NCBI RefSeq assembly: GCF_000764555.1
Contig: NZ_CP009574.1
Location: 1,426,001-1,490,000 of the forward strand
Source: Candidatus Francisella endociliophora
GTDB lineage: Bacteria; Pseudomonadota; Gammaproteobacteria; Francisellales; Francisellaceae
Length of the DNA: 64,000 nucleotides
Direction: 5' to 3'
The translations under genes and the position numbers were made by a program. Each line of letters starts with the position of its first letter. Position 1 is the first letter of the stretch. The notes under the pieces were generated by a model that saw only the letters and a list, made by a program, of their open reading frames with translations, did no database searches and was not told where the DNA came from. Below are positions 1-9,366 of the stretch, one piece after another.

Positions 1-396
1 TATGAGGCAGGCGAGGTTCCAATTGGAGCTGTACTTACAAAAAATGATAAAATAATAGCGAGTGCTTACAATCAAACAATAACTTTAAATGATCCAACTG
101 CACATGCTGAAACCTTAGCAATACGTTTGGCAGCAAAAGAGCTAAAAAATTATAGGTTAACAGATACAAAATTGTATGTTACTTTAGAGCCATGTATAAT
201 GTGCGTTGGTGCTATGGTTCAAGCGAGAATATCTGAGCTAATATATGCTTGTGATGATACTCGAGTGGGTATTTTGTCTCAGAAAGAGATGCACAAAAAT
301 AAAGATATCAATCACAACTTAAAAGTGCTTAATGGAGTGATGTCTGTCGAGTGTGGAGATCTTTTAAAAAGTTTTTTCAAGGAACGAAGAAAATAA
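1..396 (+). CDS. tadA: tRNA-specific adenosine deaminase TadA (5' end outside window)
   Basis: Deaminates A34 to inosine in the anticodon of tRNA-Arg(ACG). The reading frame is open from base 1 (starts YEAGEVPIGAVL), so the gene is truncated by the window edge and the real start lies upstream. The zinc and catalytic motifs of the cytidine/deoxycytidylate deaminase fold are visible: HAE (bases about 106-114) and PCIMC (bases about 190-204), the latter supplying the two zinc-binding cysteines. It stops 4 bp before ddl, so it probably shares a transcript with the division cluster. Length of the remaining 131 residues fits the C-terminal four-fifths of the family. Confidence 0.93.
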   Translation, partial: YEAGEVPIGAVLTKNDKIIASAYNQTITLNDPTAHAETLAIRLAAKELKNYRLTDTKLYVTLEPCIMCVGAMVQARISELIYACDDTRVGILSQKEMHKNKDINHNLKVLNGVMSVECGDLLKSFFKERRK

Positions 397-400
397 GAAT

Positions 401-1288
401 ATGAGTAAAGAAAAAATAGTAGTTTTATATGGTGGAGATTCTCCTGAGAGAGAAGTTTCTTTAAAGTCTGGCAAAGTTGTTTTAGACTCACTAATAAATC
501 AAGGTTATGATGCTGTTGGTTTAGATGCTAGCGGTAGAGATCTAGTTGCAAGTCTGATAGAGCTGAACCCTGACAAGTGTTTTGTTGCATTACATGGAGA
601 AGATGGTGAAAATGGTAGAGTATCTGCTGTGTTAGAAATGCTTGGGATTAAACACACAGGTTCGAGCATGAAATCATCGGTGATAACTATGGATAAAATG
701 ATCTCTAAAGAGATATGGATGCATCATCGTATGCCTACACCTATAGCTAAGATATTAACAGATAAGCTTGTTAGTGAAGATGAAATTAGTTTTCCTGTAG
801 CAGTTAAACCAAGTAGTGGTGGTTCAAGCATAGCAACTTTTAAAGTTAATACTATTAATGAGCTAGAGTCTGCATATAGTGAGGCATCAAAATATGGCGA
901 TGTAATGGTTGAGCAGTGGGTTACTGGTAAAGAAATAACAGTAGCAGTTGTGAATGATGAAGTTTATTCATCTGTATGGATTGAGCCATTAAATGAATTT
1001 TATGACTATGAGTCAAAATATAGTGGTAAATCTATTTACCACTCTCCAAGTGGGCTGTGTGAGCAAAAAGAGTTAGAAGTTCGCCAGCTAGCTAAAAAAG
1101 CATATGATCTTTTAGGCTGTAAAGGCCATGCAAGAGTCGACTTTATCTATGATAATGGTGAGTTTTATTTGATGGAGATAAATTCTTCTCCAGGAATGAC
1201 GGAAAATAGTTTATCACCAAAATCAGCTGCTGCTGAAGGAATAGATTTTGACGCTTTTGTTAAATCGATAATAGAACAGGCGCAATGA
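401..1288 (+). CDS. ddl: D-alanine--D-alanine ligase
   Basis: Cytoplasmic ATP-grasp ligase that joins two D-alanines for the peptidoglycan stem peptide. 295 residues, on the short side but in range for DdlB-type enzymes. The N-terminal GGDSPEREVSLKSG motif (residues about 11-24) and LHGEDGENG (about 64-72) are Ddl signatures; the ATP-grasp metal site is the MEINSSPGMTENS segment near residue 259. Its stop overlaps the ftsQ start by 4 bp, implying translational coupling, and the ddl-ftsQ-ftsA-ftsZ order is the distal part of the dcw cluster. The mur genes usually found upstream are not directly adjacent here. Confidence 0.96.
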   Translation: MSKEKIVVLYGGDSPEREVSLKSGKVVLDSLINQGYDAVGLDASGRDLVASLIELNPDKCFVALHGEDGENGRVSAVLEMLGIKHTGSSMKSSVITMDKMISKEIWMHHRMPTPIAKILTDKLVSEDEISFPVAVKPSSGGSSIATFKVNTINELESAYSEASKYGDVMVEQWVTGKEITVAVVNDEVYSSVWIEPLNEFYDYESKYSGKSIYHSPSGLCEQKELEVRQLAKKAYDLLGCKGHARVDFIYDNGEFYLMEINSSPGMTENSLSPKSAAAEGIDFDAFVKSIIEQAQ

Positions 1289-1971
1289 TTAGGGCTATTC
1301 GTAAATTCTTGATATTAAGTTTGATTTTAGCAGTCTTTCTAGCTATTGGTATATATATAGTCAGCCAAACAGATAAGACTATAGCTAGAGTTGATGTTGT
1401 TTCTAATGATGGTTTGGTTTATATATCAAAACAAGATCTTATAAAAAAAGTTAGTGATTTAAGCGATAAAAAAGAATGGTTTGATATAGATGCTGATGAG
1501 ATAGAAAAATATCTATATGCGGTAAAAGGGGTTGATTATACTCTTGTTAAAAAAGTTTGGCCATCGACATTGGTTATATATATGTACGATCATAAGCCGA
1601 TAGCATACTGGAATAATAGTGAGATTTTATTAAATAATATGGAGATTATTAAGCCAGCTGTTTTTAGTTATGATAATGAGCTGGTTCATATAGCTAGTAC
1701 TGATGATGCAAATAAAGATTATATATATCAAACATATGAAGAGTTAAATAGTATTGCTAAGCAGCATGGGCTCGAAATAATAAAAATATTTTACAAAGGT
1801 AATCAGTTTAGTTTGTTATTTGATAATGATATGGAAGTTGTTTTAGGATCAACAAAATTAAAAGGACGTCTAGAATTATTTTTTAATTCTTATAAAAAAG
1901 TAAATGACTATAAAAAGATAAAATATTTTGATATGCGCTATGATGATGGTTTTGCAGTAAAGTATGAATAG
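1285..1971 (+). CDS. ftsQ: cell division protein FtsQ
   Basis: Bitopic inner-membrane divisome protein linking early and late division proteins. It has a short cytoplasmic tail, one membrane helix at residues about 7-27 (LILSLILAVFLAIGIYIV), then a POTRA domain (VDVVSNDGLVYISKQDL, residues about 36-52) and a beta domain ending in KYFDMRYDDGFAVKYE, the typical FtsQ tail. 228 residues is normal. It overlaps ddl by 4 bp and is followed by a 99-bp gap holding a good promoter before ftsA. Confidence 0.93.
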   Translation: MIRAIRKFLILSLILAVFLAIGIYIVSQTDKTIARVDVVSNDGLVYISKQDLIKKVSDLSDKKEWFDIDADEIEKYLYAVKGVDYTLVKKVWPSTLVIYMYDHKPIAYWNNSEILLNNMEIIKPAVFSYDNELVHIASTDDANKDYIYQTYEELNSIAKQHGLEIIKIFYKGNQFSLLFDNDMEVVLGSTKLKGRLELFFNSYKKVNDYKKIKYFDMRYDDGFAVKYE

Positions 1972-1987
1972 AAAAGTATTTATTTTA

Positions 1988-2016
1988 TTGGTTTTCTATG
2001 ATAATAAGCATATAAT
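1988..2016 (+). promoter_or_regulatory. putative sigma-70 promoter for ftsA(Z)
   Basis: A TTGGTT box (1988-1993) and a perfect TATAAT box (2011-2016) are separated by 17 bp, in the ftsQ-ftsA gap about 55 bp before the ftsA start. This would let ftsA and ftsZ be transcribed apart from ddl-ftsQ. Based on sequence match only. Confidence 0.55.
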
Positions 2017-2070
2017 GTAGTGTAAGTGTATATTATAAAAAATATCTGTCTTAAAATTGGGGCGAAATAA

Positions 2071-3333
2071 ATGAGTTTTGGTAGTGGTAATTTTTGTGCG
2101 GTAGATCTAGGATCTCACAAAGTAACAGTGGCGATTGGTCAGCGTGCAGAAAGTAGTGGTATAAAGATTTTAGGTGTAAGCCAAAAGAAATCAAAAGGTA
2201 TTAAACAGGGCTCTGTAATAAACCTTGAGATGGCTATGGAAACCTTAAATGCAGCATTAGATGAAGCTAAAAGTATAGCAGGTGTTGATATCAAAGAAGT
2301 TACATTAGGAGTTAGTGCTCCTAGCATTAGTGGCTTTAATTCTTATGGGCTGGCTGCAGTAGAAAATGGTGAGGTTAGTATAGAAGATCTTGCTATGGCT
2401 ATCAAAACGGCAAAAGCTGTGCCAATGTCAGCAGATACTGAGATGTTACATGTCTTACAGAGAGACTATATCGTAGATGGACAGCCTGGTGTTACCGAAC
2501 CTATAGGTATGTTTGCTGTTAGATTGGAATCAAACGTGCACATAATAGTAGCGTCATCACGTTTATTGCAGAATGTACGTAAATGTGTTTCTAACTGTGG
2601 TTATAAAATAAGTAATCTTGTGGTTGAACATTTAGCAGCTAGTAGTGCAACTCTAACAGAAAATGAAAAAGAAATGGGTGTTTGCTTGGTTAACCTTGGT
2701 GCAGATTCTACTAGTTTTTCAGTGTTTGCAGATGGGGGGATTTGTTATACGTCAAGTATTACAACTGGTGGAAGTAGTATTTCTTCGGATATTTCAAAAG
2801 TGTTTAGATTACCAGTAGAAGCTGCAGAAAGTCTTAAGCTGCAGTATGGTTATGCTGCGAGCAAATACCTAAAAAATCCTGATGAAAAAATAGATATACC
2901 AAATTCTTTAGGTAATGCTAAGAAGAGAATATCTTTACAAGATCTTTCTTTGGTTATAGAAGCAAGAGTAGAAGAAATTTTTGAAGCTTTATATAGAGAG
3001 CTAGATAAAAATCGCTTACTAGAAGTTATATCTTCTGGGATAGTTTTTACAGGTGGTGGAGCTAAGTTAAAAGGATTAGCTAGATTGGCCGAAGATATGT
3101 TTAAGCTTCCAGTTAGAGTTGGTGGACCTATAGAAGTAACAGGAGCTAATGAAGTAGTACATAATCCTTCTTACTCAACAGTTGTAGGATTATTGAAATA
3201 TGCTTCAGAACATAATTATGAAAGCCAAGATCAGAGCATTGATGATGATATGATGGAGATTGAAGAAAAGTCTGATAAGTCTAAGAAAAAATTAGTTTCA
3301 TCTGTAAAAGGTTGGTTTGCAAATAATTTTTAA
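2071..3333 (+). CDS. ftsA: cell division protein FtsA
   Basis: Actin-fold ATPase that tethers FtsZ filaments to the inner membrane. 420 residues, the usual length. Actin-family phosphate motifs are visible at [14 protein letters not shown] (residues about 10-23) and [17 protein letters not shown] (about 207-223), with [14 protein letters not shown] (about 326-339) as the adenosine motif. The last 18 residues (basic plus hydrophobic, ending VKGWFANNF) form the expected amphipathic membrane-targeting helix. Start preceded by GGGGCGA about 9 bp upstream. Followed by ftsZ after 44 bp. Confidence 0.97.
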   Translation: MSFGSGNFCAVDLGSHKVTVAIGQRAESSGIKILGVSQKKSKGIKQGSVINLEMAMETLNAALDEAKSIAGVDIKEVTLGVSAPSISGFNSYGLAAVENGEVSIEDLAMAIKTAKAVPMSADTEMLHVLQRDYIVDGQPGVTEPIGMFAVRLESNVHIIVASSRLLQNVRKCVSNCGYKISNLVVEHLAASSATLTENEKEMGVCLVNLGADSTSFSVFADGGICYTSSITTGGSSISSDISKVFRLPVEAAESLKLQYGYAASKYLKNPDEKIDIPNSLGNAKKRISLQDLSLVIEARVEEIFEALYRELDKNRLLEVISSGIVFTGGGAKLKGLARLAEDMFKLPVRVGGPIEVTGANEVVHNPSYSTVVGLLKYASEHNYESQDQSIDDDMMEIEEKSDKSKKKLVSSVKGWFANNF

Positions 3334-3377
3334 AAGTTGATAATTACAAAAATAAAAGTAATAAAGGAGTAAAAAAT

Positions 3378-4517
3378 ATGTTTGATTTTAATGATTCAAT
3401 GGTTTCAAATGCCGTGATTAAAGTAGTTGGTGTTGGTGGCGGTGGTGGTAATGCCGTGCAACATATGTGTGAAGATGTTACTGATGTTGAGTTTTTTGCA
3501 TTAAATACTGATGGTCAAGCATTATCTAAATCTAAAGTTCAAAATGTATTACAAATTGGTACTAATTTGACTAAAGGTCTAGGTGCTGGAGCAAATCCTG
3601 ATATTGGTAAAAGAGCGGCTACTGAAGATAGATCTAAAATTGAACAGTTACTAGATGGTGCTGATATGGTTTTCATCACCGCTGGTATGGGTGGTGGTAC
3701 TGGTACTGGTGGTGCTCCTATCGTTGCGGAAGTTGCAAAAGAAATGGGAATCTTAACAGTTGCTGTAGTTACTAAACCTTTCCCTTTTGAAGGTCCGAGA
3801 AGAATGAAAGCAGCTGAGTATGGTATTGATGAGTTAACTCAACATGTTGACTCTATAATCACTGTGCCAAATGAAAAACTTTTAAGTGTACTAGGTAAGG
3901 GGGCTTCTTTAATAGATGCTTTCAATGCAGCTAACGACGTATTAGGAAATGCGGTAAAAGGTGTTTCTGAACTTATTACTAAGCCTGGTCTTATCAACGT
4001 GGATTTCGCGGATGTAAGAGCTGTGATGACAGATATGGGTCTTGCGATGATGGGTATGGGTGAGGCTTCTGGTGAAAACAGAGCTAGAGAAGCGGCAGAA
4101 GCTGCTATTTCAAGCCCTCTTCTAGAAGATATCAATTTAGATGGTGCTAAGGGTGTAATTGTAAATGTTACAGCTGGTATGGATATGTCTATTGGTGAAT
4201 TTGAGGAGATTGGTGAAGTTATTAGATCATTTATCTCTGATGAAGCTATTGTGATTGCTGGTACTGTAATTGATCCAGAGATGTCTGATAGCATGAAAGT
4301 AACAGTAGTTGTTACTGGTATCGAAAAAGTAGCTATGAAAAAAGGCTTTGGTGTTGAAAAGACAGCTTCTAGCCAGCAGCAAGGATTCTCAAGCAAGCCT
4401 TCAGCTCCATTTTTAAGAAAAGAAACTGAAGTTGTAACAAGCTCTAATAATGTTGCAAATAATGATTCTGATTCTACAAGCAAATCAGATATTCCTAGCT
4501 TCTTAAGAAGAAGATAA
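3378..4517 (+). CDS. ftsZ: cell division GTPase FtsZ
   Basis: Tubulin homologue forming the division ring. The tubulin signature GGGTGTG is at residues about 108-114, and the T1 loop [12 protein letters not shown] near residue 16. The core ends near residue 320, followed by a variable Ser/Gln-rich linker ([15 protein letters not shown]) and a conserved C-terminal peptide DIPSFLRRR that binds FtsA/ZipA. 379 residues is normal. A strong AAAGGAG ribosome site lies 9 bp before the ATG. Codon use is the most optimised of the early part of the window, as expected for an abundant protein. Confidence 0.98.
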   Translation: MFDFNDSMVSNAVIKVVGVGGGGGNAVQHMCEDVTDVEFFALNTDGQALSKSKVQNVLQIGTNLTKGLGAGANPDIGKRAATEDRSKIEQLLDGADMVFITAGMGGGTGTGGAPIVAEVAKEMGILTVAVVTKPFPFEGPRRMKAAEYGIDELTQHVDSIITVPNEKLLSVLGKGASLIDAFNAANDVLGNAVKGVSELITKPGLINVDFADVRAVMTDMGLAMMGMGEASGENRAREAAEAAISSPLLEDINLDGAKGVIVNVTAGMDMSIGEFEEIGEVIRSFISDEAIVIAGTVIDPEMSDSMKVTVVVTGIEKVAMKKGFGVEKTASSQQQGFSSKPSAPFLRKETEVVTSSNNVANNDSDSTSKSDIPSFLRRR

Positions 4518-4567
4518 TTCTTATATTCTCATAAATTTTCTCTATAGATTTAATAAATTAAATATAC

Positions 4568-4603
4568 TGATATATGACTAGAATCTTATTTAGTTCTATA
4601 TCA
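4568..4603 (+). terminator. AT-rich hairpin between ftsZ and lpxC
   Basis: TGATATA (4568-4574) pairs with TATATCA (4597-4603), and inside it ACTA pairs with TAGT. It is followed only by a four-T stretch, so it could be a weak terminator for ftsZ or a structured part of the lpxC leader. Sequence-only call. Confidence 0.3.
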
Positions 4604-4677
4604 ATATAGTTTTCTGACATATATAATTTAAGTTATTACTTTTGATATACATTTAATAATAATTTGAGAGATTAAAT

Positions 4678-5535
4678 ATGAAACAAAAAACGATAGCTAA
4701 AGAATTTTCAGTAACTGGTATTGGACTACATTCTGGTGTGGATGTTTCTATGACTGTTAAACCAGCGGATATTGATACTGGTATAGTGTTTCGTCGTGCA
4801 GATTTGACTCCTGTAGTAGATATTAAAGTTAAGCCTGCTAGTATAACAGAAGCTGTAATGTGTACACTTTTGACAAAAGATGGTGATCAAAAACTTTCTG
4901 TTTCAACTATTGAGCATCTAATGTCAGCATTTGCTATGTTTGAGATTGATAATGTTTTAATCGAAGTAAATGCTCCTGAACTTCCTGTTATGGATGGTAG
5001 TTCTTACGAATTCACGCAAATACTTATAGATGTTGGTATAGTTGAGCAAGATGCTGCTAGAAAAGGTATTAGAATACTAAAGCCTGTAAGAGTTGAGCAT
5101 GAAGATAAATTTGCTGAAGTGCTACCAAGTGATACTCTTAAATATGAATTTAAAATCGAATGGGAGCATCCTGTGATTGCAGCAACAAATGATCATATAG
5201 TATTTGAGTATGACCTTAATGAATATATAAAAATGGTTTCAAAAGCTAGAACATTTGGTTTTTATGAGCAGCTTGCATACCTTCATCAAAATAACCTTGC
5301 AAAAGGTGCATCGTTAGATAATGCTGTTGGTATTACAAATGACGGCGTACTTAATGAAGGCGGACTTCGTTATGATGATGAATTTGTAAGACATAAGCTT
5401 TTAGATGCTATTGGAGACTTCTATGTTGGAGGGTATATTTTAGGTCATTTTAATTGTTTTAAATCAGGGCATACGCTTAACAATAAGCTTTTACATGCGA
5501 TTTTTGCAGATAAAAATGCATGGGAGTATATTTAA
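4678..5535 (+). CDS. lpxC: UDP-3-O-acyl-N-acetylglucosamine deacetylase LpxC
   Basis: Cytoplasmic zinc amidase catalysing the committed step of lipid A synthesis. 285 residues, slightly short of the 305 typical for enterobacteria. Zinc ligands fit the family: His in TIEHLMSAF (residue about 81) and the HKLLDAIGD pair (His/Asp, about residues 239-243), with the catalytic His in FKSGHTLNNKL (about residue 264). The ftsZ-lpxC adjacency is a common gammaproteobacterial arrangement. The 160-bp upstream region is very AT-rich and may carry its own promoter. Confidence 0.97.
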   Translation: MKQKTIAKEFSVTGIGLHSGVDVSMTVKPADIDTGIVFRRADLTPVVDIKVKPASITEAVMCTLLTKDGDQKLSVSTIEHLMSAFAMFEIDNVLIEVNAPELPVMDGSSYEFTQILIDVGIVEQDAARKGIRILKPVRVEHEDKFAEVLPSDTLKYEFKIEWEHPVIAATNDHIVFEYDLNEYIKMVSKARTFGFYEQLAYLHQNNLAKGASLDNAVGITNDGVLNEGGLRYDDEFVRHKLLDAIGDFYVGGYILGHFNCFKSGHTLNNKLLHAIFADKNAWEYI

Positions 5536-5648
5536 TAATTTTTGTTATAAATTTTTCTTATTAAAAGTATAAGTATTATGTATTTATATTTTTACATTTT
5601 TTCATGTTAATATATTTTTTAAATTCAAATTAATTAGATACTACGAAC

Positions 5649-6395
5649 ATGAAGAAAATTATTATTTTACTTTCAGCTATATATACAGTTATAGCTTTTG
5701 CTGGAGAAGGTTTCTTACCAGATAATGAATTACCAAATAGCTTAGAAATTTTACCACCACCTCCAATTATGGTTCCTATTGCTGGCTCCAAAGCATCACA
5801 CCCAGCTTTTGCGGAAGATCAAAAAATATCCCAAGAAATATTTATTGATAAAACATTTTTTAATGGAAATAAAATTTCTCAATCTCGCCTAAATCAAGCT
5901 GTCAGTGATGCTGATACATCAGTAGAAACTTTTGTGAATATCTTTATAGATCCTTTAAATATTCCTAATGAGCAAGCAATTAAGCAGGTATTAATTAATA
6001 ATCAAGAGTTAATAGATAAAGTAACTCATGATGGTAAAAATTCAACAAATGCTGCAAAAGATGCTTATGCTAGAGAGCGTCCCTATTCATTTTATGATGA
6101 AGCTGTTTGTACGGGTGATCCTGATCCGCATCATTCATATCCTTCGGCACATTCTACAAGAGGTATGGTGGTTGCATATACTATAGCTGATCTTTTACCA
6201 TCTGAATATAGAGCTCAAATCTTAGCGAGAGGTATGGATTATGGTGATAGTAGAGTTATTTGTGGAGCTCATTGGAGAAGTGATATACAAGCTGGAAGAG
6301 TTATGGCTAATGCCGTGTATAGTGCTTTAAAAGCAAATAACTCTTTTAATCAAGAATTTAATAAAGTGAAGCAACAGATTGATGCTTTGATTTGA
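5649..6395 (+). CDS. PAP2-family class A type acid phosphatase, periplasmic
   Basis: Vanadium-haloperoxidase/PAP2-fold phosphatase. A signal peptide is clear (MKKIIILLSAIYTVIAFAGEG, cleavage near residue 18). The three-part active-site signature is complete: K-x6-RP in KDAYARERP (residues about 138-146), PSAH in SYPSAHSTRG (about 166-175), and SR-x5-H-x3-D in SRVICGAHWRSD (about 200-211). It resembles PhoN-like nonspecific acid phosphatases of about 250 residues. Natural substrate unknown. The ribosome site is weak (only ACGAAC before ATG). Transcribed alone, convergent with dnaX 7 bp away. Confidence 0.88.
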   Translation: MKKIIILLSAIYTVIAFAGEGFLPDNELPNSLEILPPPPIMVPIAGSKASHPAFAEDQKISQEIFIDKTFFNGNKISQSRLNQAVSDADTSVETFVNIFIDPLNIPNEQAIKQVLINNQELIDKVTHDGKNSTNAAKDAYARERPYSFYDEAVCTGDPDPHHSYPSAHSTRGMVVAYTIADLLPSEYRAQILARGMDYGDSRVICGAHWRSDIQAGRVMANAVYSALKANNSFNQEFNKVKQQIDALI

Positions 6396-6402
6396 TTAAG
6401 TT

Positions 6403-8061
6403 CTAATCGGTTAAAACGATATTGTCATTTTGAATATCTATTTCTAAAGATTCTTTTATTAGCTTTACATTTTGGTCATTAAGGACTTTTTGTACAGCAT
6501 TTTCTCGTTTAATTTCAGCTGGAGATTTTTGACCTGTTGGTGCTAAGTTTCTATTTTCTGGAAGGTTTTTTATATCCAATCTAAAACTAGGGTCATTGAA
6601 ATATTCACTAATACTTGCTTGTAGTTTAGCGATGCTTTGAGGGTCAAGCTCTAATATTTTTTTAGCATCATCATTTAATTGAATTTTATAAGTTTCATTA
6701 TTATTACTGATAAGGTGGCTATTAAATGCTAATGTTTTAGTGAAGCCTTTTAATTTTATTTTACTTAATAAATAAAACCATTGTTTATCTAAGCTAGGTT
6801 CTTGTGGTTTTGATTCTGTAGCCTGAGTAGCTTTGGTTATTTTATCAGTTTCAGCAGTATGCTTTACTTTAGGAGCAGGTTTTGGTTGAGTAGGCTTTGA
6901 AAACTGTTGTTGAAGAGCAGATAAGTCTTTATTAACATTCTTAGGTTTAATGCTTTCAGAACTACTACTAATTAAACTTTTTTTTTTAAAAGCAATTAGT
7001 CTTAAAATAGCCATTGTAAGGCCTGTTTCGAAGTTTGGAGCTAGTGATATATCTTTTTTTGCTGCTATTGTTAGTTGATATAAAAAGTGTGCTTGTTCAA
7101 CGGTTATTTTTTCTAATATACTATCCAATAATTCAACACTTATATTATTTGTAGCTTCTAGGCTTTGTGTTAGGCTGTAGACACAGCAGCTAAACCAAAT
7201 TTCAGCAATTCTATCTAAAACTGCTTCAGCATTGTTTTCAGATAGTGAAAGGTTTTTGACAGCAGATAAGATTGCATTTGGTTCATTGTTAATCACAGCG
7301 TTCACAATAGAGTGAACCTCTTCACTATCAATTATTCCTAGCATTTGTTTGATATGATCTTGTTTGAGATCACCACTACAAAAACTAATAGCTTGATCTA
7401 ACAAACTTAACGCGTCTCTAAGACTGCCTTTAGCATGATAGGCAATATAGTCTAAAGATTGTTCATCTGAAGTTATATTCTCTTTTGATAAAACTATTTT
7501 TAGCTGATCTTTGATATCTATCTGAGAAATATGTTTTAGGTGTAATTGAATACATCTAGATAATATCGTAACAGGTATTTTGTGATAGTCGGTTGTCGCT
7601 AATATAAACTTTACATATTCTGGAGGCTCTTCTAGAGTTTTTAACAAAGCATTAAAACTTTGCTTAGATAACATGTGTACTTCATCTATTAGGTAAACTT
7701 TATAGCGACCTTGAGAAGGCATGTATTGAATATTATCTAGAATTTCTTTTGTTTCTTCGACACCTGTACGAGAGGCCGCATCAATTTCGATTAGATCAAT
7801 AAAACTATTATTGTTGATGGCAATACAGTTTTCACACTCATTACATGGTTCAGCTGTAACACCGGTTTTACAATTTAGGCATTTTGCTAGAAGTCTGCCA
7901 AGAGTAGTTTTACCAACTCCACGAGTTCCTGTAAAAAGGTAAGCATGGTGGACTTTCTGAGTTTCTAAAGCGTGTACTAAACTATTGAGGGCATGCTGTT
8001 GTCCAGCAACTTCAGCGAATGATTGAGGTCTGTATTTACGAGCTAATGCTTGATATGACAT
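6403..8061 (-). CDS. dnaX: DNA polymerase III subunits tau/gamma (DnaX)
   Basis: Clamp-loader ATPase that loads the sliding clamp and, as tau, links polymerases and helicase. 552 residues. Walker A GTRGVGKTT (Lys51), zinc-binding cysteines at 64, 73, 76 and 79 as in Escherichia coli, DEVHMLSK Walker B (about residues 126-133), and SRC sensor segment near 168. Domain III ends near residue 358, where an A10 run (bases 6978-6987 on the reverse strand) begins; after it comes a Lys/Pro/Gln-rich linker and a tau-specific C-terminal domain. A single-base slip in the A run gives a product of about 362-364 residues, gamma-sized. Convergent with the phosphatase gene. Confidence 0.96.
   Translation of the reverse strand: MSYQALARKYRPQSFAEVAGQQHALNSLVHALETQKVHHAYLFTGTRGVGKTTLGRLLAKCLNCKTGVTAEPCNECENCIAINNNSFIDLIEIDAASRTGVEETKEILDNIQYMPSQGRYKVYLIDEVHMLSKQSFNALLKTLEEPPEYVKFILATTDYHKIPVTILSRCIQLHLKHISQIDIKDQLKIVLSKENITSDEQSLDYIAYHAKGSLRDALSLLDQAISFCSGDLKQDHIKQMLGIIDSEEVHSIVNAVINNEPNAILSAVKNLSLSENNAEAVLDRIAEIWFSCCVYSLTQSLEATNNISVELLDSILEKITVEQAHFLYQLTIAAKKDISLAPNFETGLTMAILRLIAFKKKSLISSSSESIKPKNVNKDLSALQQQFSKPTQPKPAPKVKHTAETDKITKATQATESKPQEPSLDKQWFYLLSKIKLKGFTKTLAFNSHLISNNNETYKIQLNDDAKKILELDPQSIAKLQASISEYFNDPSFRLDIKNLPENRNLAPTGQKSPAEIKRENAVQKVLNDQNVKLIKESLEIDIQNDNIVLTD
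6978..6987 (-). other. dnaX: A10 slippery run inside dnaX
   Basis: Ten consecutive A residues in the coding strand, codons 359-362 (AAA AAA AAA AGT). An added A (or -1 ribosomal shift) gives four Lys, Phe, Asn, stop; a lost A gives three Lys, Val, stop. Both alternative frames therefore end at once, at the junction of the clamp-loader domains and the tau tail. Thermus thermophilus makes gamma by transcriptional slippage on A9 in dnaX; E. coli uses -1 ribosomal frameshifting at AAAAAAG. The use here is inferred. Confidence 0.65.
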
Positions 8062-8192
8062 TTTGTGAAATTCTATTAAAAAGTCTTATGCTAAATGATA
8101 GCAGAGATAATAAAAGAATAATATGGTGTTTGTTATTTACAATATGAGCTGCTGCTTGTAACATGAAATTGTAAGTGTAATGGAGAACTAAT

Positions 8193-9290
8193 GTGAAAAA
8201 GATATTATTGAAGATAGGAGTTGCTCTAAGCGTACCTTTATTTGGAGGAGCCTTAAATATTGCAGAGACAAATAATGTAGTAGTTTTTGGCGATAGTTTA
8301 AGTGATGTAGGGTATTATAATAATCTCGCAAATATATGGCAGCAGAAACAGCAAAAGCCATGGCCTAAAACTATTGATGGTAAAAATCTAAAGCAACCAA
8401 CATTTAGTACTCCCGTTATAAATGCTATTTGGAGTCAGAAGTTAGATAAACTGGCTGGTATCAAATTAACTACTAATAATCTAAATACTCCAAAGATGAA
8501 TGCTGAATCAGGCGCTGTAGTTGTTGATGAAATTAGTCAAGGAAATAATTACGCGGCTGGTGGAGCTACAACAACTTGTGATGGTATAAGTGTTGATGGT
8601 GTATACACTCCTCCGCCAATAGGCCCAAGTCAAAGCGAGAATTGTGAGATTAATAAATATAACCAAATAGATAGCTACTTAAGTCAACATGATAATCAAG
8701 CCAATCCAAACACAGTCTACTTGATTTGGGGCGGTGCAAATAATGCATTTATTCTACTAAGTAAAGTAGCTAGTGGCACTATATCCCCCGAGGAGGCAAG
8801 CAAAGGTATGGTTGATGCTGCTAATGATATTATAAAAGATATTGAATATTTACAAAGTAAGGGGGCTGAAAAGCTTATAGTACTAGCATTGCCGAATCTC
8901 AAGATAACACCAGCAATGACAGATGATGGTAAAGAGCCTGATGGACAAACAGCACAGTTAGCACAACAAATGTCAAATGCTTTTAATAATAAGTTAAAAG
9001 TAGGGTTATCAGATAGTAGTGATGTAATCTTCTTAAGAGATGATTTGAATTTCTTTGATAAAATAGTAACCCACAAGAGAATTACAGTGAATGATAAAGA
9101 GTATCTTTTTAATGATGTCACTCAAAGTGCATGTGATTTTGCTGGTGATAACTCTTTATCATGTGTGCCTAAAGATGGTACAGAAAAATATTTATTTGCG
9201 GATACTGTTCACCCTACAAATCATGCTCAGCAAGCACTTGCTGAATATATATACAGAAACGGGATAAGCAAGTTTTCTTCAGATACTTAA
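8193..9290 (+). CDS. secreted GDSL/SGNH-family esterase or lipase
   Basis: Signal peptide at residues 1 to about 22 (KKILLKIGVALSVPLFGGALN), then block I VVFGDSLSDVG (about residues 31-41) with the nucleophilic Ser, the Asn-containing block WGGANNAF (about 180-187), and block V ADTVHPTNHA (about 337-346) with the Asp-x-x-His pair. This is the SGNH hydrolase arrangement of extracellular or outer-membrane lipases and acyltransferases; 365 residues and no clear C-terminal autotransporter barrel, so a free secreted or periplasmic enzyme is likelier. The start is GTG (TGGAG 8 bp upstream). Substrate unknown. Monocistronic. Confidence 0.87.
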   Translation: MKKILLKIGVALSVPLFGGALNIAETNNVVVFGDSLSDVGYYNNLANIWQQKQQKPWPKTIDGKNLKQPTFSTPVINAIWSQKLDKLAGIKLTTNNLNTPKMNAESGAVVVDEISQGNNYAAGGATTTCDGISVDGVYTPPPIGPSQSENCEINKYNQIDSYLSQHDNQANPNTVYLIWGGANNAFILLSKVASGTISPEEASKGMVDAANDIIKDIEYLQSKGAEKLIVLALPNLKITPAMTDDGKEPDGQTAQLAQQMSNAFNNKLKVGLSDSSDVIFLRDDLNFFDKIVTHKRITVNDKEYLFNDVTQSACDFAGDNSLSCVPKDGTEKYLFADTVHPTNHAQQALAEYIYRNGISKFSSDT

Positions 9291-9366
9291 ATACATAGCT
9301 TTGTTGTATTATTTATTCTAAAAATATAAAATTACACACAAATTTTAATCAACAAAAATCTATCAA

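Noticed and set aside
3839-4483. Long reverse frame inside ftsZ
   Set aside because: Antisense shadow of a strongly conserved gene; no start signal.
8140-8192. TGTAACA half-site near 8157 upstream of the GDSL gene as a third copy of the shared promoter module
   Set aside because: It lacks the TGTTAC partner and the TGAAACAG-CTTTTAT part.
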